This document shows, piece after piece, positions 51,398 to 58,770 of a stretch of DNA of 58,770 nucleotides. Position 1 is the first letter of the stretch; every line of letters starts with the position of its first letter. Below the pieces are notes generated by a model that worked only from the letters and a program-made list of their open reading frames with translations, was not told the DNA's origin and searched no databases. Origin of the DNA: JBGTNQ01 sp964646785 (lineage in GTDB: Bacteria; Patescibacteriota; Minisyncoccia; Phycocordibacterales; Zambryskibacteraceae); assembly GCA_964646785.1 (NCBI GenBank), contig CAZYGU010000002.1, positions 1 to 58,770 on the forward strand, read 5' to 3'. The position numbers and the translations under genes were made by a program.

Positions 51398-52237
51398 ATG
51401 GATTACCAAGACAGGATCGACGACTTAATAGCAAACAGAAGTACTTTCGACAGCATTGTGTATACACCTATCAATGAAGCGTTGGATGCTCTCAATGAAA
51501 GATGGAAAGATCATGAATTGGAAGAGAGAACAAGTACGTATCTCACAAATAACGTGCCAGAATCTATGATTGATGGTTTTAGTGCGGTGTTATCAAGACA
51601 CCTTGTAACTCCAAACTACGAAACAAGAAGATTCATGATAGTTCCAGATGTAACAGGACTAAAAGCTGTTTTTTTTGAGTACAATGAAGACAAATTTACC
51701 TCAAATAATTCATTAAAATACTATCTCGGAAAAATGGTCTTCCACCAAGGAACTGGAAAGAATGGTGGCCAGAAAAAAATATATGAAAATATAATCGACT
51801 TTAATAGTAGTAATGGAAAGAGAATTCAAGATTTAAAAACACTTTGGGGTCAAAATTTAGTTGAATTTCATCATGAGCTTATGGGTATAGCTTTTCCAAA
51901 TATCAATCACTCTCTCTATGATGCGTCAGATTGGTTTCATAAGAACGGACCAACAGCAAAAAACTATTATAGGAATTTTCTTGCCTTATTCATACGACAT
52001 GGAATTCTATTTGAAAATTTTGAGATAAATGGAAGTGAGGGTCAATTTGTTCGTGACGTTTTTTTACCTGCCTTTTTTGAGGTATGGAAAAATACTAATG
52101 CAAAGCCACTTATTGTTGCACTTGAGCCGACAAATATTGAAGGCGATATATTCTGGTTATCACATCCCATCGAAACAAAAAAAATAACTGATTCAAAAAA
52201 AAGTACACCTATGAGTAATAGTAAAACTAAACTATAA
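51398..52237 (+). CDS. Cytoplasmic protein, unknown
   Basis: 279 residues, no signal or membrane helix. Charged N-terminal helices (PINEALDALNERWKDHELEERTS) and aromatic, His-containing segments (VEFHHELMGIAFPNINHSLYDASDWFHKNG, NYYRNFLALFIRHGILFENFEI) suggest an alpha/beta enzyme or binding protein, but I recognise no family or catalytic signature. The tail is Lys/Ser-rich and disordered. It sits between the Cys-rich protein and the histidine kinase, all on one apparent transcript. Confidence 0.65.
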   Translation: MDYQDRIDDLIANRSTFDSIVYTPINEALDALNERWKDHELEERTSTYLTNNVPESMIDGFSAVLSRHLVTPNYETRRFMIVPDVTGLKAVFFEYNEDKFTSNNSLKYYLGKMVFHQGTGKNGGQKKIYENIIDFNSSNGKRIQDLKTLWGQNLVEFHHELMGIAFPNINHSLYDASDWFHKNGPTAKNYYRNFLALFIRHGILFENFEINGSEGQFVRDVFLPAFFEVWKNTNAKPLIVALEPTNIEGDIFWLSHPIETKKITDSKKSTPMSNSKTKL

Positions 52238-52249
52238 TTATTTATTACT

Positions 52250-53872
52250 ATGGATATAAACACTTGTTACGAAGCAGGTAAAGACTTTTACTCAATTGCG
52301 ACATATTCGCACTTGGTTCCAATCGCTATAACACTTTTTCTTAGTATCTACATTCTTTTTAAGACAAAGTTTTCTTTTCAATCAATCGTCTTTAGTCTTT
52401 TCTCAGGTTTTTTCTGCCTCTGGCTTGCTGGGGACCTCATAACATGGACATCAACAAATTACGATCTTCTTGTAGCATCGTGGTCACAACTTGATAACAT
52501 CAATATTATCTTTTTTGTTTTAGCAGCATATTTTTTTGTTGTAACAATTCGAGAGAGAGATGTGAGTATTCGCCATAAGATTTTTTTGTTTCTACTTACA
52601 TTACCTGGATTTTATTCAACGATCCTTTTGCAAACTGCACAAAACTTTGATCAAGCGTTTTGTAACGTTACTAATAGTAACTTCCTTACCCAATACAAAC
52701 TTATTCAAGAATTTATCTGTATCGCATATATTATCTTCATTGGATATCTAGAGTTTGTTAAAGATAAAAATGATTCAACAAAGCGGTCAAAAATATTTTA
52801 TATCGGAAGTGCATTCTCTCTCTTTTTAGGAGTATTTGCAGTGACTGAGTATTTGGCATCCGAGTATGGTGGAATTGCCTATACCGTAAGCTTGTATGGT
52901 TTATTTATCTTGCCGCTGTTTCTACTTATAGTTATTTTTTCAATTGTGCGATTCCAAATGTTTGACCTCAAAAGAATTGGTACACAACTACTGGTATACG
53001 TGTTAGTTATTATAGTTGCAACTCAGTTTCTTTTCCTTGAAAATTCAACAAACAAAATCCTTAATTCAATTACTCTTTTTCTTGCTGTTAGTTTTGCATA
53101 CATGCTTATTAAAAGTATTAATCAAGAAAGAAACTACCTTACACAAATCGAAAAACTTGCATCTGATTTACAAATCGCAAACGACGGCCAAACAAATCTT
53201 ATCCATGTTATTAACCACCAAATTAAGGGCTACATTGCAAAGAGTAGAAATATTTTCTCGGAACTTCTTACTGAGCCTTTGTATGGACCTGTTTCAGATG
53301 CTGCAAAGCCAATGATGAAGGAAGGTTTCAATTCATTAACAGAGGGAGTTGATTTTGTTCAGCAAATTCTCAATGCATCTAATATAGAAAAAGGAACGAT
53401 GGCATACTTCATGCAACCGTTTGATATGAAAAAAGTTGTTGAAGAAGTTACTGAAAAACAAAGACCCTTGGCAGAAGCAAAAGGTCTTCGTTTTGAAACT
53501 ATTATTGATGAGGGGAATTTCGAAATTAATGGTGACCGGGCTCAACTTAAGGAAGCTGTTCGCAATCTCATTGATAATTCAATCAATTACACGATAAAGG
53601 GATCTGTTAGTGTTCACTTAACAAATGGCGCAGGAAAGATACTACTTACTGTAAAAGATACTGGAATTGGAATTACAGACGAAGACAAGAAAAGGTTATT
53701 TACAAAGGGAGGAAGAGGGAAGAATTCAATTAAGATCAATGTTAACAGTAGTGGATATGGACTATCATTTGTGAAAGGTGTAATTGATGCACATAAAGGC
53801 AAGGTATGGTGTGAATCAGATGGTCAAGAAAAAGGGTCTACGTTCTATGCGGAATTACCGCTTACCTCGTAG
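52250..53872 (+). CDS. Orphan membrane sensor histidine kinase
   Basis: 540 residues. Seven or eight hydrophobic helices fill residues 10-285, resembling 7TM-type sensor inputs. A linker helix leads to a DHp domain with the phospho-acceptor H323 in NHQIKGYIAKSRNIFSELL; the usual H-E/D is H-Q. The HATPase domain shows an N-box (LKEAVRNLIDNSINY), DTGIGI (G1), and GYGLSFVKGVIDAHKG (G2), ending GSTFYAELPL. Kinases phosphorylate a response regulator on Asp, but none is encoded nearby, so its partner must lie elsewhere. Confidence 0.9.
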   Translation: MDINTCYEAGKDFYSIATYSHLVPIAITLFLSIYILFKTKFSFQSIVFSLFSGFFCLWLAGDLITWTSTNYDLLVASWSQLDNINIIFFVLAAYFFVVTIRERDVSIRHKIFLFLLTLPGFYSTILLQTAQNFDQAFCNVTNSNFLTQYKLIQEFICIAYIIFIGYLEFVKDKNDSTKRSKIFYIGSAFSLFLGVFAVTEYLASEYGGIAYTVSLYGLFILPLFLLIVIFSIVRFQMFDLKRIGTQLLVYVLVIIVATQFLFLENSTNKILNSITLFLAVSFAYMLIKSINQERNYLTQIEKLASDLQIANDGQTNLIHVINHQIKGYIAKSRNIFSELLTEPLYGPVSDAAKPMMKEGFNSLTEGVDFVQQILNASNIEKGTMAYFMQPFDMKKVVEEVTEKQRPLAEAKGLRFETIIDEGNFEINGDRAQLKEAVRNLIDNSINYTIKGSVSVHLTNGAGKILLTVKDTGIGITDEDKKRLFTKGGRGKNSIKINVNSSGYGLSFVKGVIDAHKGKVWCESDGQEKGSTFYAELPLTS

Positions 53873-53916
53873 TACAGCTTTTAAAATAGCCTTTTCTTTG
53901 ATACGCTCTAAGGAAC

Positions 53917-54897
53917 ATGAAATCAGAAACTATTCTCGTATCTGGGGTTAAACCAACAGGGAAGCCACATATTGGAAACTACTTTGGTGCAATGAAGCAA
54001 TTCGTTGATCTTCAAGATACGTATCAGAGTTACATTTTTATAGTGGATCTTCATGCACTTACAACAGTTCAAAATAGAAAAGAGCTGGAAGAGAACACAC
54101 TAAATGTTGCACTTGATTATCTTGCAATTGGTATCGATCCTTCAAAAACAATACTCTATAAACAATCAGATGTACCACAAGTAACTGAACTATCTTGGAT
54201 TTTTTCTTGCCTTACCACAATGCCGTATCTGATGAGAGCTCACGCATTTAAGGATGCGGAGGCAAAGAACAAAGAAATTAATGTTGGGGTATTCAACTAC
54301 CCACTCCTTATGGCAGCGGATATCTTGCTACCTGATGCAGATGTAGTTCCAGTTGGCCTAGATCAAAAGCAGCACATTGAAATTACTCGTGATGTTGCTG
54401 AAAAGTTTAATCGCATTTATGGAGAAACGTTCAAATTGCCAAAACCAATCATTCTTGAGAATGTTCAAACAATTATTGGGACTGATGGTCAAAAAATGAG
54501 CAAGAGCTACAAAAATACAATCCCACTTTTTGCAACTGATGAGGAAATCAAGAGTGCTGTCATGAAAATTCCAACTGATTCAAAAGGAGTTGAGGATAAA
54601 AAAGACTCTGAGAAAGATAATGTTTTTGCACTTCATAAATTATTTACCGTAGGACCTGAGCTTGAAGAATTGCGTGACCGCTATGAATCTGGAGGTATTG
54701 GCTACAAGGAATCAAAAGACATATTGATAAAAAACATTATCAAGACCATTTCACCAATGAGAGAAAGGAGAAAAGTACTTGAGCAAGATATAGACTCAGT
54801 AAAAGAAATTCTTAGAAAAGGAGGGAATGTCGCTCGAGCTCGTATTGAAGAAAAGATGCAGGATGTACGCAAAAAGGTTGGTCTTACAGTTGCATAG
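53917..54897 (+). CDS. trpS: Tryptophanyl-tRNA synthetase
   Basis: 326 residues, the normal class-I TrpRS size. SGVKPTGKPHIGNYFGAMKQF carries the HIGH-type motif, DLHALTT and NYPLLMAADILLPDADVVPVGLDQKQH are family signatures, and KMSKS is at 193-197. It lies between the histidine kinase and the T-box leader. The T-box has its own promoter after trpS, so it does not control this gene. Confidence 0.97.
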   Translation: MKSETILVSGVKPTGKPHIGNYFGAMKQFVDLQDTYQSYIFIVDLHALTTVQNRKELEENTLNVALDYLAIGIDPSKTILYKQSDVPQVTELSWIFSCLTTMPYLMRAHAFKDAEAKNKEINVGVFNYPLLMAADILLPDADVVPVGLDQKQHIEITRDVAEKFNRIYGETFKLPKPIILENVQTIIGTDGQKMSKSYKNTIPLFATDEEIKSAVMKIPTDSKGVEDKKDSEKDNVFALHKLFTVGPELEELRDRYESGGIGYKESKDILIKNIIKTISPMRERRKVLEQDIDSVKEILRKGGNVARARIEEKMQDVRKKVGLTVA

Positions 54898-54902
54898 AAC
54901 TC

Positions 54903-54931
54903 TTGTTCAGAAAGGTATATTTTGTTAGTAT
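54903..54931 (+). promoter_or_regulatory. Promoter of the aspS T-box leader
   Basis: TTGTTC (54903-54908), a 17-base spacer and TAGTAT (54926-54931) preceded by TG (extended -10). Transcription should begin near 54938. Confidence 0.65.
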
Positions 54932-54937
54932 TGCAAT

Positions 54938-55110
54938 GTTACCGAAGACCCGGCTGACACCGGCGAGGAAAGAGAAAGAAAGCTCTCATGAGTAAGTAGA
55001 ATCTCTCGGACACTACACTGAATGTAGAAATGAAGCACAAACACAGGGTGGCACCGCGACTCCGTCGCCCCTGCGAATTTACGAGATAATAAATTCGGAG
55101 GGGCTTTTTT
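54938..55110 (+). promoter_or_regulatory. T-box riboswitch (tRNA-sensing leader) of aspS
   Basis: The conserved T-box AGGGTGGCACCGCG is at 55045-55058. The antiterminator can be drawn exactly: AGGG (55045-55048) pairs with CCCT (55069-55072), a 7-base bulge TGGCACC (55049-55055), and GCGA pairs with TCGC around loop CTCCG. This overlaps the left arm of a terminator at 55067-55110, so the two are mutually exclusive. TGGC in the bulge would pair with a tRNA 3' end GCCA, discriminator G, as in tRNA-Asp and tRNA-Asn. A stem-III-like hairpin (CTACA / TGTAG) lies at 55013-55027. GAC at 55009-55011, followed by A, is a candidate Asp specifier, but stem I is not fully resolved. Uncharged tRNA-Asp should promote read-through into aspS. 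Confidence 0.88.
55067..55110 (+). terminator. Regulated intrinsic terminator of the T-box leader
   Basis: A 15-bp stem with one mismatch (GCCCCTGCGAATTTA / TAAATTCGGAGGGGC), an 8-base loop and six T residues. Its left arm is shared with the antiterminator. Confidence 0.92.
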
Positions 55111-55135
55111 GTTGCTCCGAATGCAATCATTCATC

Positions 55136-56431
55136 ATGAAAAAAGTAATTCATATTAAAGAGGCAAATGCGCATGCAGGCACAAGTGAGTCCATTCAAGG
55201 ATTCGTGCATACAATTCGTTTGCAAAGTAAAATTGCATTTATTGTTGTCCGAGATTTAAGTGGAATGATTCAACTTGTTGTCGAAAAGGATAACCCAGCA
55301 TTTGCAATTGCTGAAAAACTTTCGCTTGAATCGGTTGTTTGCGCTACAGGAGCACTAAAAACAGAAGCGAACGCAGTAGGTGGAGTCGAAATGCATCCAA
55401 CAGAAATTGAAATTCTTTCTTTAGCAGAACCAGAGCTTCCTATTCCAGTTGTTGCAAAAAAGGGAGGAGAGGAAACTGACGCTCCAATTCGTTTCGATTA
55501 TCGATGGCTCGACATTAGAAAGCCTGAGAAAGCTCTTATTTTTAAGACATGGACAGCATTTGAAAAAGGCTGGAGAAAGTACTGGGATGAAAATGGATTT
55601 ATCCAAATCTATACACCATCATTTATGTCGACTCCATCTGAAACAGGGGCAGAAGTATTTACTGTAAACTACTTTGATAGAAAAGCTTACCTTGCTCAAT
55701 CACCACAATTTTATAAACAAATGGGAATTGCTTCAGGTCTTGAAAGAGTATGTATGGTTGGTCCAGTATTCCGTGCAGAAGAATCATTTACTACACGTCA
55801 TCTTACCGAATTCACCGGTTGGGACTTTGAAATTGCATACGTTGAAAGCCATCATGACATTATGGATTTTGAAGAAGGGATGATTGTTTCAGGATTTGAA
55901 GCAGTGAACAACGCAAATCTCGGAATCAATCTTGAAATTCCATCACGTCCGTTTCCTCGTATCACAATGGTAGAAGCAAAGAAAATCCTTGCGGAGAGAG
56001 GAGTTCAGTCAGGAGAAGAACATGATCTTTCTCCAGAAGAGGAGCGTGGGATTTGTGAGTATGTTAAAGAAAAACACAACCATGACTTTGTATTTATCAT
56101 GGAATATCACAAATCAAAAAGTGCGTTTTATCACATGAGAACTGAAGAGGGAGGAGACCGTTCACGACGTGCCGACCTTCTATACCGAGGTATCGAAGTA
56201 ACAACCCTTGCTCAGCGAGAGCATCGGGTAGAAATTCTTGAGAAACAAGCAACAGAAAAAGGAATGGATCTCGAACCACTCAAAGATTATATAAACTTCT
56301 TTAGGTACGGCTGTCCTCCGCATGGAGGTGGAGGTGTTGGTCCAGGACGATTTATCATGAAAATTCTTGATCTTCCTAATGTCCGTGAAGCAACATATCT
56401 TCCACGTGACGTGAAGCGACTCAACCCATAA
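55136..56431 (+). CDS. aspS: Aspartyl-tRNA synthetase, archaeal/eukaryotic-like type
   Basis: 431 residues from ATG 55136 (MKKVIHIKEANAH). The frame is open upstream, but TTG 55109 lies in the terminator T-run; ATG 55121 is possible. An OB-fold anticodon domain (SIQGFVHTIRLQSKIAFIVVRD) precedes the class-II core: motif 2 FRAEESFTTRHLTEFTGWDFE and motif 3 PPHGGGGVGPGRFIMKI. The length and short linker match the archaeal-type AspRS, which lacks the large GAD insertion of typical bacterial AspRS. Such enzymes are often non-discriminating and also charge tRNA-Asn. An AsnRS identity is less likely because motif 2 reads RAEES, not RAENS. Expression is controlled by the T-box. Confidence 0.9.
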   Translation: MKKVIHIKEANAHAGTSESIQGFVHTIRLQSKIAFIVVRDLSGMIQLVVEKDNPAFAIAEKLSLESVVCATGALKTEANAVGGVEMHPTEIEILSLAEPELPIPVVAKKGGEETDAPIRFDYRWLDIRKPEKALIFKTWTAFEKGWRKYWDENGFIQIYTPSFMSTPSETGAEVFTVNYFDRKAYLAQSPQFYKQMGIASGLERVCMVGPVFRAEESFTTRHLTEFTGWDFEIAYVESHHDIMDFEEGMIVSGFEAVNNANLGINLEIPSRPFPRITMVEAKKILAERGVQSGEEHDLSPEEERGICEYVKEKHNHDFVFIMEYHKSKSAFYHMRTEEGGDRSRRADLLYRGIEVTTLAQREHRVEILEKQATEKGMDLEPLKDYINFFRYGCPPHGGGGVGPGRFIMKILDLPNVREATYLPRDVKRLNP

Positions 56432-56434
56432 CTC

Positions 56435-57208
56435 ATGAGTGAAGAAGAATTTAAAATAAAAACTCAAGTATTTGAAGGTCCACTCGACTTACTGCTTTCA
56501 CTTATCGAAAAGCGTAAGTTATTCATTAGTGATATCTCGCTTGCGGAAGTTGCAGATGACTTCATTGAATACATCAAAACATTTGAGGAATTTCCTGTTG
56601 ATATGACAGCAAATTTTATTTTGATTGCATCAACACTTCTTCTTATTAAATCGAAATCTCTGCTTCCTTCAATGACTCTGACAACTGAAGAAGAAGGAAG
56701 TATTGAGGACCTTGAAGCTCGTTTAAAGATGTATCAGCGAATTAAGGACGTCTCTCGTCATATCTCAGAACGATTCGGAAAAACAATCATCTTTCCTAAA
56801 ACAGCAAGTAAAATTGTAAATCCAATTTTTTCACCGAATGAGGATATGACGACTCTCAATATGCTTGTGTCGATGAAACGAGTTATTGAATCTATTCCAA
56901 AAAAGGAACTTCTTCCTAAAACAGTTGTACGAAAAATTATTAGTCTCGAAGAAATGATTGGAAGATTAACAGAACGGGTACAAGGAAGTTTGAAAATGAA
57001 TTTTAGTGATTTTGCATCAACTCAAGGGGAAACACGAGCACAAGGATCTCGTCACGTAACTACAAAAGAAGATAAGGTAAAAATTATTGTGAGTTTTCTT
57101 GCGATGCTCGAACTCGTAAAACAAGGAATCATTCAAGTGTCTCAAAATGATTTTTCAGAAGATATTTCTATGGAAACCAAGTCTCTTGGGGTTCCTCAAT
57201 ATGAGTAA
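56435..57208 (+). CDS. scpA: Segregation and condensation protein A
   Basis: 257 residues. The N-terminal kleisin segment KTQVFEGPLDLLLSLIEKRKLFISDISLAEVADDFIEYI is diagnostic, followed by a winged-helix C-terminus (KVKIIVSFLAMLELVKQGII). It bridges SMC heads in chromosome compaction. It starts 3 bases after aspS and precedes scpB. Confidence 0.95.
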   Translation: MSEEEFKIKTQVFEGPLDLLLSLIEKRKLFISDISLAEVADDFIEYIKTFEEFPVDMTANFILIASTLLLIKSKSLLPSMTLTTEEEGSIEDLEARLKMYQRIKDVSRHISERFGKTIIFPKTASKIVNPIFSPNEDMTTLNMLVSMKRVIESIPKKELLPKTVVRKIISLEEMIGRLTERVQGSLKMNFSDFASTQGETRAQGSRHVTTKEDKVKIIVSFLAMLELVKQGIIQVSQNDFSEDISMETKSLGVPQYE

Positions 57209-57226
57209 TTTTGATACAGTACCACT

Positions 57227-57790
57227 ATGAATTCTTCCCTTGATTCCCAAATAGAAGCTATCCTCTTTTTTAAAGGTGAACCTGTTACAAAAACAGTACT
57301 TTCCAAACTCACAAATACCTCACTAGACGAGGTGAATGAAGCCATTCGAACACTATCAGAAAAACTCAATAATAGAGGTATTGTTCTAGTAGAAGCATCT
57401 GAGGGTCTCATGCTCGGTACAGCACCCTCTATAAGCCCATTAATTGAGGCTATAGCGAAGGAAGAGCTCAGCCGTGATCTTGGAAAAGCAGGCTTAGAAA
57501 CCCTCGCCATAGTGGCATATAAAGGCTCTGCGAGTAAGCGTGAAATTGACTATATTCGTGGGGTGAATTCGGGCTTTATTTTAAGAAATCTTCTTATTCG
57601 TGGACTAGTAAAAAGAGAGGAAAGTAAGGGTGAACGAGGCTTTATTTATAGCCCAACAATTGAACTCCTTTCGTACATGGGAGTGACAAAACCTGAGGAT
57701 ATGCCAGAATTTGAAGTCATGAAAAAAGAACTTGAAGATTTTTTTGTGAGAACCGACGAAGAGAGTACTGAACAAATCCAAAACGAATAA
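57227..57790 (+). CDS. scpB: Segregation and condensation protein B
   Basis: 187 residues with tandem winged helices: IEAILFFKGEPVTKTVLSKLTN, then AGLETLAIVAYKGSASKREIDYIRGVNSG and LLIRGLVKREESKGERGFIYSPT. ScpB dimers bind ScpA in the SMC complex. The C-terminal tail is acidic. It lies 18 bases after scpA and 2 bases before the carboxypeptidase. Confidence 0.95.
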   Translation: MNSSLDSQIEAILFFKGEPVTKTVLSKLTNTSLDEVNEAIRTLSEKLNNRGIVLVEASEGLMLGTAPSISPLIEAIAKEELSRDLGKAGLETLAIVAYKGSASKREIDYIRGVNSGFILRNLLIRGLVKREESKGERGFIYSPTIELLSYMGVTKPEDMPEFEVMKKELEDFFVRTDEESTEQIQNE

Positions 57791-57792
57791 GT

Positions 57793-58764
57793 ATGTCACT
57801 GACTTTCAATCAACAAAATTTTCATCTGTCTAATGACAATAAGAAGCTTCTAAATTTAGCGCTTCTGCTCATTCTTGCGCTTTCAATTATTACTCTTGTC
57901 TCACTCTATACATCGCGAGCAGTTCGAGTACCAGATCAAAATATTATTGTAAAGGAAAAAATTGATCCTTTTGTAAACCTCAATGTAGAAGGTAAGGCGG
58001 TCCTTGTGTACGACATTGCAAACAAGAAAGCAATATACTCAAAAAATGCTGATGTTGTGCTACCTCTCGCATCAATCACAAAAATTTTGACTGCTGTTAC
58101 TGCTGTTGAACTCCTTCCACATGATACTGTTGTGACAATAAACAAAGAATTTTTGCGTGAAGAAGGTGATAGCGGACTTCTCAATAGTGAAAGGTGGAAA
58201 CTTGCTGACCTCATCAGTTTTAGTCTTATGGTTTCTTCAAACGATGGTGCTGCAGCTATTGCCTCTGTTGCAGGTGCGTTTGCTCGCACGGAGGACCCTA
58301 GTGCTCTTAGTCGTTCTGAGTTCATCGATAAAATGAATGCTCAAGCAAAAAAAATTGGCATGATGAATTCTCGTTTTTATAATGAATCTGGACTTGATGT
58401 GAATACAAACCAAAGTGGCGGGTACGGAACTGCACAGGATCTTGTTTCGTTATTCTCATACGCATTAAAAGAACATCCTGTTGTACTTTCAGCAACACGA
58501 TACGATACTCTGTCGTTTACATCACTCAACAACGTGAGTCATAATGCCGTGAACACTGACACGATTATCAATACCATCCCAGGTATTTTGGGTTCTAAAA
58601 CTGGATACACAGAAATTGCAGGAGGAAACCTCGCTGTTGTGTTCGATGCAGGTATCGGGCGACCAATTGTAGCAGTAGTACTCGGATCAAGTTATGACGG
58701 ACGTTTTACAGACATGAAGGCACTTGTCGATAAAACATTCGAATATATCGAACAAGGAAATTGA
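57793..58764 (+). CDS. D-alanyl-D-alanine carboxypeptidase (PBP5-type, membrane-anchored)
   Basis: 323 residues. An N-terminal transmembrane anchor (about 22-42) precedes the penicillin-binding fold with SxxK = S94-I-T-K97, SxN = S148-S-N150 and KTG = 269-271 (SKTGYT). These enzymes trim the terminal D-Ala of peptidoglycan stem peptides outside the membrane. No C-terminal PBP5 beta domain or amphipathic anchor follows; the chain ends soon after the catalytic domain, so the N-terminal helix is the anchor. With MltG upstream in the window it supports a peptidoglycan wall. Confidence 0.92.
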   Translation: MSLTFNQQNFHLSNDNKKLLNLALLLILALSIITLVSLYTSRAVRVPDQNIIVKEKIDPFVNLNVEGKAVLVYDIANKKAIYSKNADVVLPLASITKILTAVTAVELLPHDTVVTINKEFLREEGDSGLLNSERWKLADLISFSLMVSSNDGAAAIASVAGAFARTEDPSALSRSEFIDKMNAQAKKIGMMNSRFYNESGLDVNTNQSGGYGTAQDLVSLFSYALKEHPVVLSATRYDTLSFTSLNNVSHNAVNTDTIINTIPGILGSKTGYTEIAGGNLAVVFDAGIGRPIVAVVLGSSYDGRFTDMKALVDKTFEYIEQGN

Positions 58765-58770
58765 TGTGTG

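Noticed and set aside
55109..55135. Longer aspS start at TTG 55109
   Set aside because: That codon lies in the T-run of the regulated terminator, and the added residues do not match AspRS N-termini.

Overview
The window looks like a chromosomal segment of a Patescibacteria (Candidate Phyla Radiation) bacterium, probably a parcubacterial lineage. The evidence is low GC (roughly a third to 40 percent), dense one-directional gene packing, compact versions of universal proteins (an alanyl-tRNA synthetase ending right after its editing domain, a short L13), several families I associate with this group, and many genes with only a -10 box 6-9 bases before the ATG. TGA is a normal stop codon. All genes are on the + strand except one small ORF at 24652-25017. 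I found no tRNA, rRNA, CRISPR array or insertion sequence. The phylum call is inference from gene content.

Layout. 1-1194: end of an MBOAT acyltransferase and an SGNH/AlgJ-DltD-like partner (surface polysaccharide O-acylation). 1211-4823: NUDIX hydrolase, glucose-6-phosphate isomerase, a membrane-anchored unknown, a ROK kinase and a small protein, closed by a terminator. 4860-5466: AT-rich gap. 5467-24566: the standout locus, a 5497-residue secreted protein (signal peptide, about 49 glycine-rich GLUG-like repeats, 16 fibronectin-III-like repeats, C-terminal dockerin), followed without gaps by two membrane-anchored proteins with cohesin-like N-terminal domains. This suggests a cellulosome-type cohesin-dockerin system holding a giant protein on a tiny cell. 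24602-25131: a lone GC-rich minus-strand cassette with its own promoter and terminator. 25171-31385: YchF, a DUF5671-like membrane protein, a leucyl-tRNA synthetase with a NUDIX-like domain inserted beside its editing domain, and a sigma-region-4/HARE-HTH regulator. 31421-34673: a membrane protein, MltG and MnmA. 34681-35164: a second small cassette. 35181-39244: DNA-processing cluster (ATP-cone/Mrr-like nuclease, PD-(D/E)XK nuclease with paired cysteines, family-4 uracil-DNA glycosylase lacking its Fe-S cysteines) running into alaS. 39294-41946: actin-fold (FtsA/PilM-like) and baseplate-J-like pair.

41968-46215: translation/transcription operon infA, rpmJ, rpsM, rpsK, rpsD, rpoA, rplQ, rplM, rpsI with a terminator. 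46230-49943: grpE-dnaK-dnaJ, with a perfect TTGACA-17-TATAAT promoter before dnaK and no CIRCE element. 49953-50952: two small membrane proteins. 51037-53872: a Cys-rich anchored protein, an unknown cytoplasmic protein and an orphan sensor histidine kinase in one apparent operon. 53917-58764: trpS, then a well-formed T-box riboswitch with its own promoter controlling aspS, followed by scpA, scpB and a D-alanyl-D-alanine carboxypeptidase.

The most notable items are the cohesin-dockerin display operon, the T-box before aspS, the NUDIX insertion in LeuRS, the cluster-less family-4 UDG and the widespread leaderless-type promoters.
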